NCBI RefSeq assembly: GCF_029227915.1 | Contig: NC_079878.1 | Span: 11,534,001 to 11,598,000, forward strand | Length of the DNA: 64,000 nucleotides | Reading direction: 5' to 3' | Source: Hydractinia symbiolongicarpus | Lineage: Eukaryota > Cnidaria > Hydrozoa > Anthoathecata > Hydractiniidae | In this document: positions 10,374 to 20,934 of the stretch, one piece after another | Numbering within the stretch: position 1 is the stretch's first letter | Layout of the letters: every line of letters starts with the position of its first letter | Notes under the pieces: generated by a model | Told to the model about the DNA's origin: nothing | The model's database searches: none | Seen by the model: only the letters and a program-made list of their open reading frames with translations | Translations under genes and position numbers: made by a program

Positions 10374-13300
10374 ATGAACACACAAAACGTGAAACGACTA
10401 CGCGATATTACGAAGGGCCGTGATCTAACCGGGTATTACAAGCTACGCAAGGACGAATTGGTTGCCCTATTGGAGAACGTACCACAGAAACCGGTCAGGC
10501 CTATAACATCGGAGTATATGGACATCTTTGACAGACAGGAGATGGCCAAGACCCGTCCAACCATTGGGGGTAAAATCAGGGAATGGTACAACTGGGTATT
10601 GCCCCCATCTGAGATGGACGTCTTCGAGAAACAGGAACTGTCGAAAAATCGTCCCATTTTAAAGGATAAGATGCGGGGATGGTACAACTGGCTTGTTGAC
10701 GCTGTTCCAACGCCCAAAAAAAAGAGGGGGCAAAGAGTACTTATGCAGCATTCAAACGAAGGGGTGATGGGGTTCTATAACAGGACAGCCAACACAGGGT
10801 CTACACACCATGATGAGGTAGAAAAAGAGGCCGGGGAAGACTATCAATATGAACAGCCGGGAAAGATTTTACACTACAGGAACATAAGCATGCTCTCCAC
10901 AAGACCTTCCGAAATCTCCGAATTCCCGGTATAGGAGGGGCCGACGTTGACGGGTATATAGGGATGGTGCGATCAAACGTGAAAACCTTGGTTGGGGACC
11001 AGGTAAAAGATATGGGCTCGGCAGAGGTACAGCTTTCACTATGGATTATGTGGAGGAAGCCTTCAAATATAGAGGGTGCTAACGATGAGTACATTGAGGT
11101 GAAGAACGTCTTTCATAGTAATATGGCCTCAGTACTCAGGGCAGTGATGTAAATGATGTGCTGGATAGGATGTTCAAATCAAAAGAGGTGTGGAAAATCC
11201 GGCACTACCAGAATGGCTTTACGATCTCTCAAATCGTATACCTCGATGCAGATTTTTACAAATTGAGGTTAACAAGAAGCTCATCGTCTATTGAACTACC
11301 AATATGGGTAGTATCCAAAAAGGCAATTATTAGCCCAAAAAAAGTAGAATGAAGAGTGTTTGAAGTGGGCCATTATAGCATCTCTACATCATGATTAGAT
11401 TGAAAAAGAACCACAAAGGATCAGCAAGCTGAGGCCCCATGTAGACCTTTATAATTGGGAGGGTATAGAGTTTCCAACCAGCACCAAGAGTATATACAAA
11501 TTTGAGGCAAATAATACCGACATTGCGGTGAACGTCCTCTATATAGATGGAAAGAAGATCATTATCCTACGTCGATCGGTGCATAATGGACGTACCGAGG
11601 TGGTGACTCTATTGCTTATAACAGATAAAAAAAGACACACTATACGGCTGTCAAAGGTCTATCGAGGCTCCTGGGCAAGGAGACCTCAAAGAATAGGAAT
11701 GTAATGTACTTCTGCCCAAACTGCCTACAAGCCTTTCCCACGGTTGAATCGAGGGACAAGCACTATAGGTACTGCATTGATCATGGTCAAATTTCGATGC
11801 CAAATGACGCTAAAAATAGCTATACTATAGGGATGGCCAACAGCAATTCAGGGTACCCTTTGCCATCTATGCAGACTTTGAGAGCCTGCTAGCCCCGGTA
11901 GAAGATGCAAGGGATACCAAGACGAAAAGGCTAAGAAAGCATGTACCATCTGGCTGGTGTACGTATAATACATTTGCCTATGGGAATGTACCAGATCCTC
12001 TAACAGTATACAGAGGTGAGGATTGTGTGACGAAGTTCGCAAATCACCTAGAGGCCGAGGTGAAAAGACTATATTATACCTACTCGCAGCAACCCATGAC
12101 CAAAATAACAGAAGTCCTAAAAAGGAAACATGACGAGGCCACGCACTGCCATATCTGCCTAAAACCCTTTGGTAACTATGACAATAACCGTAAGATCAGG
12201 AACCACTGCTACTATACAGGTCTGTATAGAGGCGCAGCGCACGCGATATGCAACCTCAAATACAAGATACCCAGCCACATCCCTGTAATCTTCCAGAACC
12301 TTTTAGCGTATGATGCCCATCTCTTCATACGGGAACTGGGTGAAAAGTATGACACCTTGAACATCAGCTGTATAGCGGAAAACGTTGAAAAATATATAAG
12401 TTTCAACGTGAAAATCAAGGAACCCCTTGGAGGTATGAGATGTGATGATGGCAAGACGTATAAGAAGATCGAAATCAAGTTTATCGACTCCTGTCGATTC
12501 ATAGCATCAAGCCTAGACAAATTAGCAAGCAATCTGATTGGTACAAACGCCGCGGGTATGAAGTGTCTTCAATGTGCGGATATCTGTCTTAAATTCCAAG
12601 ACATAGACGCCGAATACATGGCAAAATTCTACTGTAAAAATTACGACTCGAGTACCACGAAGCAGCTTCATCAGGACAAGGTAAAGGCAAACGTACCGTC
12701 CATGGCAAAGTTCATCAACAAGGATGATTTCTTTATTCTAATGCTGAGAAATGGTGTGTACCCTTACGAGTACATGGATTGATGGCAGCGAATCGAAGAG
12801 CTGGAACTACCTCCCAAGGAAACCTTTTAAAGCAAGCTGAATATGAAGGGTATAAGCGATAGGGACTATATATATGCGAAAAAGGTATGGAATGTCATTA
12901 CCCCCGAGGATGATAACGTTATTATGAGGGACTACCATGACACCTACCTGACCATAGACGTTCTGCTACTGGCCGATGTCTTCGAGACATTTAGAGGCGT
13001 ATGCTTGGACAACTACAGCCATGATCCCGCCCATTTCTACTCTGCGCCTGGCTTGGCATGAAAAGTAAATTTACAGGTATATGCTCCTAATGTTCGAAAA
13101 AGGTATTAGAGGAGGTATAACCCAGGCTGTACATCATTATGTCAAAGCCAACAATAGGTACATGGGAGAGCAGTTTAACCCGGATGAGGTGAGGACACTG
13201 CAATATCTGGATGCAAACAAACTATACGGCTGGGCCATGCGTCAAGATGTCCCAACGGACAACTTCAAATGGGTATCAAACGTCAATGCCTTTACAGAAA

Positions 13301-14387
13301 GGCGGGTCGGGAAGCTTGTTGGGATAATAAGCATGGGTACATAGCAGAGGTTGATATCGAATACCCCAAGAAGCTACACGACAAACATAACGAGCTGCCG
13401 TTCCTACCTGAGCGCGCGATGGTCCACAAGGTTGAGAAATTAGTACCGAATTTGGAGGATAAGCGGTAATATGTAGTACATATTAGAGCATTAAATGAGG
13501 GTATAAAACTTAAATTGAAGAAAGTGCGCATCGATCACAACACTGATTTGAGAACAAACGCAATGAACGAGTTCAAGAAGGATTTCTATAAACTTATGAA
13601 CCTCTCGGTATTCGATAAGACCATGGAGAATATCCGAAATCACCGCAAAATCCAGCTTGTTACCAACGAAAACAAATATACGAAGCTCGTCATGAAGTCA
13701 AATTTCAAGGGTGGAAGCAGGTTTAGCAAGCACCTGGTAGGTGTAGAGATGGGTAAAACAGAGGTTAAAATGAATAATCCCGTATACATTGGCCAGACCA
13801 TCCTAGATATGTCAAAAATGGTAATGTACGAGTTCCATTACGATTTCATGCAACCAAAATATGGTAGCAAATTACAGCTCTGCTACATGCACACAGACTC
13901 CTTTGTGTATCATATAAGGACGCATGATTTCCACGTTGATATAGCTAAATATATTGAGGCACGCTTCGATACAAGTGCCTATAATCCGGATGATTGTAGG
14001 CCTCTTCCTATGGAGAAAAACAAGAAGGTGGTAGGCCTCATGAAGGACGAATTGAGCGGTAAAATCATGGCCGAGTTCATCACCTTAAGGGCCAAGCTAT
14101 ATGCTCACAAGAGCCTTACAAAAGAGGGTCGTGACAGGAAAGTCAAGGGCGTCAAAACATATGTGACTAAAAAATCCATTACCTTCGATGACTACCAGCG
14201 ATGTCTGAAAGAGGGCGTTGACATCCACAAGAGTTAGATATTCATACAAAACAATGGCCATCGGGTATACACCTAAGAGGTCACCAAGTTGGCACTCAAC
14301 ATGGCAGAAGACAAACGTATCGTGCGGCGGGGTCAAATTACGACGCTTGCCCGTGGCCATTACCGCCTAGCGTCTACAGGGGAATAA
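10374..14387 (+). pseudogene. Polinton protein-primed DNA polymerase B, heavily broken
   Basis: One gene can be followed across all three frames. Residues 1-50 form a SAP/Rho-N-like fold (RDLTGYYKLRKDELVALLEN), followed by duplicated WYNW linkers (10600-10720). Next come a segment with YLDADFYKLRLTR (11240), a C2H2-like MYFCPNCLQAFPT (11704), a 3 prime-5 prime exonuclease region with FQNLLAYDAHLFIREL (12290), a thumb/TPR-type stretch with DTYLTIDVLLLADVFETF (12945), palm motif A in YLDANKLYGWAM (13207), motif B in KLMNLSVFDKTMEN (13590) and motif C in YMHTDSF (13882). The C-terminus (14238-14387) follows two in-frame stops at 14235-14237 and 14271-14273. At least six frame changes or stops lie in between. 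In motif C the first catalytic Asp is His, and motif B also departs from the usual Asn and Gly. It replicated the element with a terminal protein; it cannot work now. Confidence 0.93.
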
Positions 14388-14388
14388 A

Positions 14389-14830
14389 ATGGAAAAAATG
14401 GATACTACCGTATGCTCTGATTGCCTATGTACCTTTTTGATATCGACGTATAATAAAGAAGAAGTGCACGGAAGGGTTTGTCGATAAGGCCCCGGCAGAG
14501 GCCACCAAAAAGGTCCATGCAGAGTATGTACAACGTGAATTGCAAGAGAAGGGGGAGGAAACAGCAAAAGCACTGTCTACCCTTGTTATTAGTCTATATG
14601 CTAGCATGATCGGAAATTTCGTGGATATCGACAGTGTTGACGAGGTACGCAGGGATATCGAGGAGGATCCTATTATCCGGGACAGTATGACGGATCTACT
14701 TATACTTGTGTATTGCACCATAGGGTGGTGTTTAGCCCCACTACTTGTGGCGCGCCATACAGCTCGGCATATGAGCAGGAAGAAGAAGGATGCGGAGAAT
14801 GAGTTAGAGAACGCTGAGACGGTGCTATAA
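14389..14830 (+). pseudogene. Polinton small membrane protein, unknown function
   Basis: Directly after the polymerase stop, a frame runs through KKWILPYALIAYVPF (a hydrophobic N-terminal segment), hits one TGA, and continues in the same frame to TAA at 14830. The second part has a charged region (KGEETAKALSTLVISLYASM), an acidic stretch and a C-terminal transmembrane helix around LLILVYCTIGWCLAPLLVA followed by a basic tail (SRKKKDAENELENAE). No ATG is evident for the full frame. The position between polymerase and other small proteins fits a virion or membrane accessory protein. I do not recognise a named family. Confidence 0.5.
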
Positions 14831-14836
14831 GAATAA

Positions 14837-15175
14837 ATGAGCGAAGAGGTTCAGAAACAACAAGAGGAGAGTGTTATAACAAAACCACCGAAGAAAGAGG
14901 GCTCAAGAGACTTGCCGAATGGAATAGGAAGAACAAGGCGGACTTACAGAAGAACGTGGGCAAAGATTCTTCACAAAATAATCAAGAATCTGTCGCAACC
15001 CCTAGCAAGTCAATGGATGTATACCTTTATGGAATCGACCATATTGGCGGTAGGACTTTGGTGTAAATTTGACAGGGGTAAAGATGAATCCAACAAGCCG
15101 GCAACCGATCCGGAGCCCCAACAGGGCAAACAGTGCAAAACCCAGCTTCAGATTGACATCTCCAAGATGCAATGA
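14837..15175 (+). pseudogene. Polinton small basic membrane-anchored protein
   Basis: Starts at ATG 14837, 7 bases after the preceding stop. The Lys-rich N-terminus (KQQEESVITKPPKK) leads in another frame to RLAEWNRKNKADLQ, then the hydrophobic AVGLW region and a Pro/Glu-rich tail (NKPATDPEPQQGKQ) in the original frame. The jump out of and back into frame (about 14895 and 15030) suggests two small indels in a protein type seen next to polymerase in cnidarian Polintons. Function is unknown; a single-pass virion membrane protein is possible. Confidence 0.45.
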
Positions 15176-15199
15176 ATTTTGCTAAAAATAATACTTAAT

Positions 15200-15460
15200 A
15201 AATGTCAACAAGACATGATGAAAGTATGGGTCCTAAGGAAACCATGATTATTGATGCTTTGTGGGAGTCTGTCAGGCTCGTTTCATGCACAATTCTGATT
15301 GCTATGGGCGTAAAAAGGCGTTGGGGTTTCCAATCCGGGTGCTAAGATGGATATGGATGATGGTTTGAAGCTAGCCGGCTACATGAGTGCGGCAATCCTA
15401 TTTTACAAATACGCGATAAAACAAGGTTGGTACAAAAAATCGTTAATAGCTCCTAAGTAG
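15200..15460 (+). pseudogene. Small Polinton membrane protein, frameshifted
   Basis: An ATG at 15200 opens a 48-codon frame with a hydrophobic stretch (LVSCTILIAMGV) that ends at 15346. An overlapping frame then reads MDDGLKLAGYMSAAILFYKY and ends IAPK at 15460. Together they suggest a short protein of about 85 residues with one or two transmembrane helices and one frameshift near 15320. No family is recognised. Confidence 0.4.
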
Positions 15461-15495
15461 ACCGTCCAATAATATTTATATTTGCCGCTAGGGCA

Positions 15496-15861
15496 AATAG
15501 AAACAAGGAAGAGAAAAAATGTCTCGTGTGTTCAAAATCTCTCCCCCTGAACCATTTCAAGGCAAAGAGTAAAGGTCCGACAAAAACATGCATTCCATGC
15601 CTTGATCTCGGGAGAATTTCAAAGGGTCATACTAGACGTCGCATTTACATGCAACCCCTATATGAGTTAATAATTATACTCCAGGATCGTATTCAAGCCC
15701 AGTTTTCCGAGGGGTACAAGTTAGAAAATTTTGCGAGACATGTAAATAATAAGGTACACGTCAGATATGATGAAACATTTAATTCTTCAACGCTTGCTGA
15801 GGTCACCAATGCATTACGGCGGGCCCAGTATGCCATAGTAAATGGATATCAGATGTTGTAG
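15496..15861 (+). CDS. Polinton Cys-box protein 1 (probable zinc ribbon/treble clef)
   Basis: The frame reads KKCLVCSKSLPLNHF early on and closes the box with CIPC about 22 residues later, a four-Cys zinc-binding layout. An alpha-helical middle (YMQPLYELIIILQDRIQAQF) and a C-terminal stretch with EVTNALRRAQYAI follow. It ends at TAG 15861. No ATG lies at the expected start, so the N-terminus may be lost. Its 3 prime end overlaps the start of a second Cys-box gene. It may bind nucleic acid during infection, but no function is established. Confidence 0.5.
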   Translation, partial: NRNKEEKKCLVCSKSLPLNHFKAKSKGPTKTCIPCLDLGRISKGHTRRRIYMQPLYELIIILQDRIQAQFSEGYKLENFARHVNNKVHVRYDETFNSSTLAEVTNALRRAQYAIVNGYQML

Positions 15862-16057
15862 GACATGTAGAAAAATATTATCCCTGGATCAGTTCAAAAT
15901 CAGGGGGAATGGTAGGAACAAAACATGTATAGGTTGTCTGTATAAAGGGAAGGAGAGGCGGCCTGTCCAAAATGATATCCAGGACGTTGAATATAAAATA
16001 GATCCCTTGCTGGCGATGGAAAAATTCGGGCGGTTCAACAGGATAATAGTTACCTGA
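15842..16057 (+). CDS. Polinton Cys-box protein 2
   Basis: Begins at ATG 15842, overlapping the previous gene by 20 bases. MDIRCCRTCRKILSLDQF is followed by CIGC, the same CxxC-x(20)-CxxC layout and the same K-I/L-L-S/P-L-D/N-x-F core as gene 1, so the two are tandem paralogs. It has 71 residues and no further domain. It appears intact. Confidence 0.5.
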   Translation: MDIRCCRTCRKILSLDQFKIRGNGRNKTCIGCLYKGKERRPVQNDIQDVEYKIDPLLAMEKFGRFNRIIVT

Positions 16058-16063
16058 TTTTAT

Positions 16064-17093
16064 ATGATCTCTTTACATAAAACATCATACCTCAGTATAC
16101 GGAAATAAATCGGGGATTGCCCTAAGAAGGCAAGGCTGGTCGAGAGATATTGCAAGGCACTGCAATGCCTACAAGGTAAATTAGCATATACTCCACTAAC
16201 CCTCGAATACCAGGCTCGAAATACCAAGCTTTGCCCTGCCTGCCGAGGGTCTTTGGTGAACAATCACGACGACCTTATTTATCGCAACCCATAGCAAAAA
16301 TACTCAGCTCAAGTGTTATACAGAGTCAATTTACTTATGCACCCCTTATTTGGATGTTCTGCAGTAAAACTGCATATAGTAAAATAGAGCGAGTACATTA
16401 TAAAACATTGAAGGTTGTATACGATATAGTGAAAGCTGACTATATTGACATTTTAGAAAAATACAAAGGACAAATCCATCCACCAACGCCACTTAAAAAC
16501 TTTAGCAATAGAGGTGTTTAAAAGCATTAAGAATCTGAACACTGAATTCATGTGGTGCTTATTTAGTTTTAACACATACCAATGTGAGCATAACCTCCGG
16601 AGAGGCCCTTCTTTGACTTTACCTAAAGCTAAAACCACTACCTATGGTACAAATTCCATCTTGTATCAAAGTTGTTGGATATGGAATAATCTTCCCCGTG
16701 AAATTAAAAATAGTTCAACCATTAAAGAGTTCACGGTTAAATTAGCCTGCCAGGATTCTATTTTATGTAATTGTAAAATATGTAAAAAAAATTGATGAAA
16801 AAAAAAGTGTAAAATATGAATTGTAAACTTTAATTTATCTTTGCCCAGAATTTTATTTTTCATTATTATTATTACTATTATTATTATTTGTTACGTTAGT
16901 TGGTTTTTATTAGCGAAAGCTATCTTGTAAATTTGACCAACGTAAATAAAGAAACATACATACACAATCGACGAAGAGACGAATTTGATATCTGATTGGT
17001 ATCAAATTAAGGCTGAATTGAAAAAATCCAAGCATGTATATCTATACGTAAGGCTTGAGCACCCCAGGGCTTGGAAAATTCTCGAATGAGCAT
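16064..17093 (+). pseudogene. Third Polinton Cys-motif gene, split by a LINE
   Basis: From ATG 16064 a frame runs through one TAA (16106-16108) into KKARLVERYCKALQCLQGKL and then LCPACRGSLVNNHDDLIYR, ending near 16285 where a LINE begins. After the LINE (about 16966) the sequence resumes with ISDWYQIKAELKKSKHVYLY and stops at about 17090. The two halves plausibly belonged to one gene. The CPAC pair suggests half of a zinc site. No function is known. Confidence 0.4.
16290..16965 (+). mobile_element. 5 prime-truncated LINE (CR1/jockey-like) inside the Polinton
   Basis: The reading frame carries the end of a LINE reverse transcriptase ORF: SQFTYAPLIWMFCSKT, then RVHYKTLKVVYD, and in a shifted frame (from about 16505) SCWIWNNLPREIKNSSTIKE, ending at 16794. 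This is the typical C-terminus downstream of the polymerase domain. The 3 prime tail has ATT-rich microsatellite (16860-16890) and ends near AATAAAGAAACATACATACA. It shares no coding with Polinton genes and its codon usage is more AT-rich, supporting a later insertion. Confidence 0.8.
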
Positions 17094-17118
17094 ACAAACG
17101 ATCTACCTTTTGAGATGA

Positions 17119-18051
17119 CAAAAAAGAAGATGTCATCTGAAAAGGTTGTTACGCTGCTTGCCTGACGAGGATTGTGAGGCCCCATGGTTCAAAAGAGCTG
17201 ATATTGTTAGGCTTTTGGGTATTGTAAGGAATAAAACATCATACAGAGATATTAAAGGACAACGTAGGGATAAAATTTCTCAATCATCCTCGTCCCGATT
17301 AGGTATGCTGGGAAGAGGAAAAAATGGGCATGATATATTTATTTCTGCCGAAGTCGTCAAGGAAATCCTGGTTCGATGAAAAATCTTGGAAGCTATTAAA
17401 ATTGCGAGGCGTTGTGGTATGGAAATCCAAAACATAAAGCTTTCATCCAAGGAGGAAGGCACCCTTTAGAACAATGAATCAAGTATTGGAAATTGTGCGT
17501 AGGTCAAAAAAGTATAAAGCGGTGGGGCTAATCAAATGGCTGACCCGGGCGGGCATTCAAAAATTACAGCATATAATTAAGGAGCATCGTCAAGCCCTTC
17601 CTTACTAGGTGATGAAATCGAGGATAGGGACAACCAACTCCTGGCACTCAGGGATGAGCTCGAGGATAGAGATGAAAAACTTAGTGCCCTTAAACAAGAC
17701 GACTCGGAACTACGGCATAGGCATGCTCCACATCGATATTAATATGATACGGTGCTATGCGTGGCTGATAAAAAACGATCCTCACGAGCATGGAAAAAAA
17801 GTATACATAAGCACTATATGATCCGATGCCAGCGTAGACAACTCAGTGCAAGAATAAACACGTTAAAAGCAATGTACCCCGAGATGACTGTAACGAAACG
17901 ATAATGTGATGATCTGAATGCCGTACATGCCTGGTGCCGATTCAGAGACGATACCCTAGGTACCGAAAATTGTTACCTAAATCACTTCACGTTGCCCGAT
18001 GGTGATACACGGGATCTATTTGAAGGGATGTTTGATATTGACATGTCGTAG
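17119..18051 (+). pseudogene. Bro-N/MSV199-like protein with coiled coil, broken
   Basis: ATG 17119 leads through a frameshift into PWFKRADIVRLLGIVRNKTS, the start of a Bro-N/MSV199-like DNA-binding fold, followed by RDKISQ and GKNGHDIFISAEVVKEIL. After a stop at 17377-17379 a coiled-coil segment EDRDNQLLALRDELEDRDEK lies at about 17625-17690. A C-terminal domain of the DUF3627 type reads MIRCQRRQLSARINTLKAMY, then NAVHAWCRFRD and TRDLFEGMFDIDM, ending at TAG 18051. At least four disruptions are present. In iridoviruses, poxviruses and phages such proteins are thought to regulate viral or host transcription; here it is the last plus-strand gene before the integrase. Confidence 0.6.
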
Positions 18052-18191
18052 GCAGATTACTACTCTTGCAGGGTAGTGAAAATTATTTTGCTGAAAGGAG
18101 GTGGTGGCACTGACTCCTTGTAGGAGTTATGCCAACTGTACCGGGCGGGCACAGTAGTTCAGGTATGCTAATTGAGAGGCTTACCAATCCT

Positions 18192-19154
18192 TCACATGTT
18201 CTGGACAAGCATCAATTCCTCAGACACAAAGCTTTATTCAGGACCGTCTTTTAAATAGTACAGCACGCGACTACCTGCTACTATACGGTCCAACCTATAG
18301 GTTTTCTTGCTCCAAAAGGCGTCAGTGGCGCGTCTCTTTTGATCACCGTGTTCCTCTCCGATTGGCAGGAAGTACACAAATAAACCATCCTCGGTTAGGG
18401 GTCTCTCTTCTGGATATTCCTTTTTTTTCGCGAGCGGCACCTCATCGAGTTTGATTGCTTTGCTAGGTTTAATATCGATCATACCAGTCTTTGTATTGTT
18501 GAGACCCTTCACCATGGTATACAGATGCTTGACCCAAGTGCTTCACGTCTCGTTAGAAACCAATTCTTGTGCATCTTGCGGTTTGAAGAGTATTTCTGCA
18601 AAATTTGTAAGATTCCACAAGGGCCGTGTGGTGATATTTAGTGGTGGCACGTTTATTCTCAACTCTCTTATCCTCCATCAGCTTGGTTACATCCGATTTG
18701 TATTCGGAACCATTGTCTCACTGAAAAAACTTTAGGTATTGTAAAGGTCCGGCATTGTCAATGTCCTTTATCATCCCTGTGACCTAGTTAGCTTTCTTTT
18801 TTTCTTAGGGGCCTCGCTACCTTAACCTTGAAGCTACGTCAATCCCCGCCAGGATGTATTTATATGTACTACCGTACAAACGATCGTGGGGCATGTACAA
18901 TAGACTAAACTGATGCATCTCATTCGGTCTTGTAATTGTGAAGTGCGGATAATCGATACGTTTTGGGCCCCTGATGTGCCTGAGCCAGACCAGCTGCCTG
19001 GATAGCCAGTGAGTGACCTTCTTTTAGGAGAGACCACTCTCCTTTGCAAGCAATCCGATAGCTTTCCGTCCAGTCCACAAATGTCCAGGGTATAATAGAT
19101 ATTACTGAGATTTTCAGCCTCTTCCTCTGTAAAAATGTGTGAAGTTTTTGACAT
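18192..19154 (-). pseudogene. Polinton retroviral-type integrase, many stops
   Basis: Starts at ATG 19154 (MSKTSHIFTEEEAENLSNIYY) and after an early shift reads on through PHFTITRPNEMHQFSLLYMP. The rve catalytic core shows the first Asp in YILAGIDVASR (about 18830-18860), the second in DNGSEYKSDVTKLM (about 18670-18720) and the Glu in HHTALVESYKF (about 18600-18630). The C-terminal chromo/SH3-like part is KKKEYPEERPLTEDGLF to KKTYRLDRIVAGSRVLYYL. An in-frame TAA at 18234-18236 is followed by a tail reaching TGA 18192-18194. I count at least five in-frame stops plus frame changes. The enzyme inserted the element into host DNA; this copy is inactive. Confidence 0.88.
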
Positions 19155-19191
19155 GTCGTCTTTATTATATACATGTTAAAAATGCACGTTG

Positions 19192-19595
19192 TTACAAAGA
19201 TTTGTAAGCTACGAAGCGTAGCAGGGACAATGAGCCAACAACGAAGGCCAATTCCCCATCCTGTTGCTGAGGAGAAGGGGTGTAAAAATCCTTCAACTGC
19301 GGAGCTTTTTTGTCCGAGTTGATGTAAAATTGATACATGTCGTTGTCCAGGTCCCGAAGGCTCTTACCCGCCTGGATTTGCATCTCTCTTTGTTCTTTGA
19401 ACCAGTCAAGTTTAGCCTGCCTTTTCCTGATCCATTGGGACTGAGATGCATTAAGCTTTTCAGCGGCCTCATCGTGTCTTTTCCTCTCGGCTTTGCCGTG
19501 CCCTGAGAGCTTAGAAAATAGATAATTCGTTCCGAAGAATGCGAGGGCGTTGATTAGCGCGCCCCCTTCATGATCATAAGAGTAGCCATTTTATT
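19192..19595 (-). pseudogene. Polinton small virion-type protein with C-terminal hydrophobic tail
   Basis: ATG at about 19593 opens MATLMIMKG and a one-base shift in a G run (about 19560) moves to the main frame: ALINALAFFGTNYLFSKLSG, an amphipathic basic middle (KRHDEAAEKLNASQSQWIRK), a linker with DFYTPSPQQQDGE and the hydrophobic end LAFVVGSLSLLRFVAYKSL, stopping at 19192. The arrangement, a Gly/Ala-rich N-terminal helix followed by a helical middle and a terminal anchor, recurs next to the capsid gene in cnidarian Polintons. It could be a membrane-active or minor virion protein; that is inference. Confidence 0.55.
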
Positions 19596-19670
19596 TCAGT
19601 ACTCCACACCATCGAGCCTACTATCCAGGATATTCATTTGCGCGTCCATAAGGAGATATACATAACGTGT

Positions 19671-20917
19671 CTAATCTCCGGTTCCGTCTGCCTTCATTGT
19701 GATATGTAGGGTAATCCCATCAGACAGACGTTGCAATGGTCTTCCGCTACCATGCAAAATATTGTCGGGGAATGTCCTAATGTCGATAAACAGAGCATAC
19801 CTCTCTGTCATGAACTTCCCAATTGTAACGTTAGAACCATGGGCACCAAAAATATTGAAAATCTGTTCAAGGTGGTCCTTGGGGAACATGGCATGGCTAT
19901 ACAGTTCATTAAGTTCCCCTTCCATTGTTACGCTTACACTCTCAATTTTCGGGTTGTATACGAAGTCATTGACACTGGCATAGGGCTTCATTTTCCCAGG
20001 GTGCATGAACATTAGCAAAACACCTTCCAAGGACTTGGCGGGAGTGTCAATTTGGAGGTTATACGAAGTATCAGCCTTATTATCTTGACTATTTTGCTAC
20101 GGAGTATCCGTTCATAAGCCATTGTCAATCTTGCATACCGTGACATCATAGCACTTGCCAGGCCTTCATGACTCACTTTGTCAAACTCGAGCTTGATGTT
20201 GGTAATTTTGTAGGCAGCATCGGCCACCTTGGCTGCCGTGCTTCTCGAGGCCGCCGTCCCTGCATCCTTAATGACGTCACAATGTGGCGCAAAATGTAGG
20301 ACTAACTACCATCGGTCATATAAGCCCGCTGGATGAAAATGTAAGTCATGGGTTAATTTAAACATCTTACCAAGGGGGATTAAAAACATGTTGCCATAAG
20401 CCGTAACAATCGCGTTTTCTTCATCCGTCCCGACGTGATCACTGACTTTGACTTGTAGGGCTGTAATGGTCCCATCGTTGGGTTTGATCCCCTTGAGAAT
20501 GAGGTTATTGTCACGGTCAACTTTGGGCAGCCAGAGATCCCGGTACACTGCCAGGATATTATAATCCGATATATTCTGGATCTCTTTACAATTAAGCGGT
20601 ATGCGTAGATTTCTTCTAAGGCTTTTACCTATACTCGACACGATCGTACGCTTTATGTTGGTACCTGTCAGCGTCAGGTCGAACAGAAGCTTGAGACTAC
20701 CCGGAAAAATGACATCATTCTGTGGCATGTTGGGGATATCCACATTGAGGTCTTCGTTCTGAATAATGGTTGAGGGTATGTGAGATATCTGAACACGTTG
20801 ACGACGGCCTTTTACACCCAGGAGCTGCTTCGTTTCCGCATAGGGATCAGTATGGTTCCAAATGCATTCATATTTATTATATAGGGGATTTTTAAAAAAA
20901 GATGCTGATGAACCCAA
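19671..20917 (-). pseudogene. Polinton major capsid protein (double jelly-roll), frameshifted
   Basis: The N-terminal part, ATG 20917 to 20306, contains VDIPNMPQNDVIFPGSLKLL, then YNILAVYRDLWLPKVDRDNN and ENAIVTAYGNMFLIPLGKMF, strongly like Polinton/adintovirus capsid proteins. After a break near 20300 the second half resumes with YKITNIKLEFDKVSHEGLAS (about 20150-20220). Another shift near 20030 leads to the C-terminal part with FVYNPKIESVSVTMEGELNE and RYALFIDIRTFPDNILHGSG, ending at 19671. Length (about 415 codons) and order match a double jelly-roll protein. It would build the capsid shell; here at least two shifts disable it. It is transcribed away from the coiled-coil gene starting near 20935, so the gap between them should hold a divergent promoter. 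Confidence 0.85.
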
Positions 20918-20934
20918 TATTCACACATGAGGAT

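Noticed and set aside
10436-11094. Minus-strand frames opposite the polymerase start
   Set aside because: The plus-strand frame has recognisable Polinton polymerase text, so these are shadows.
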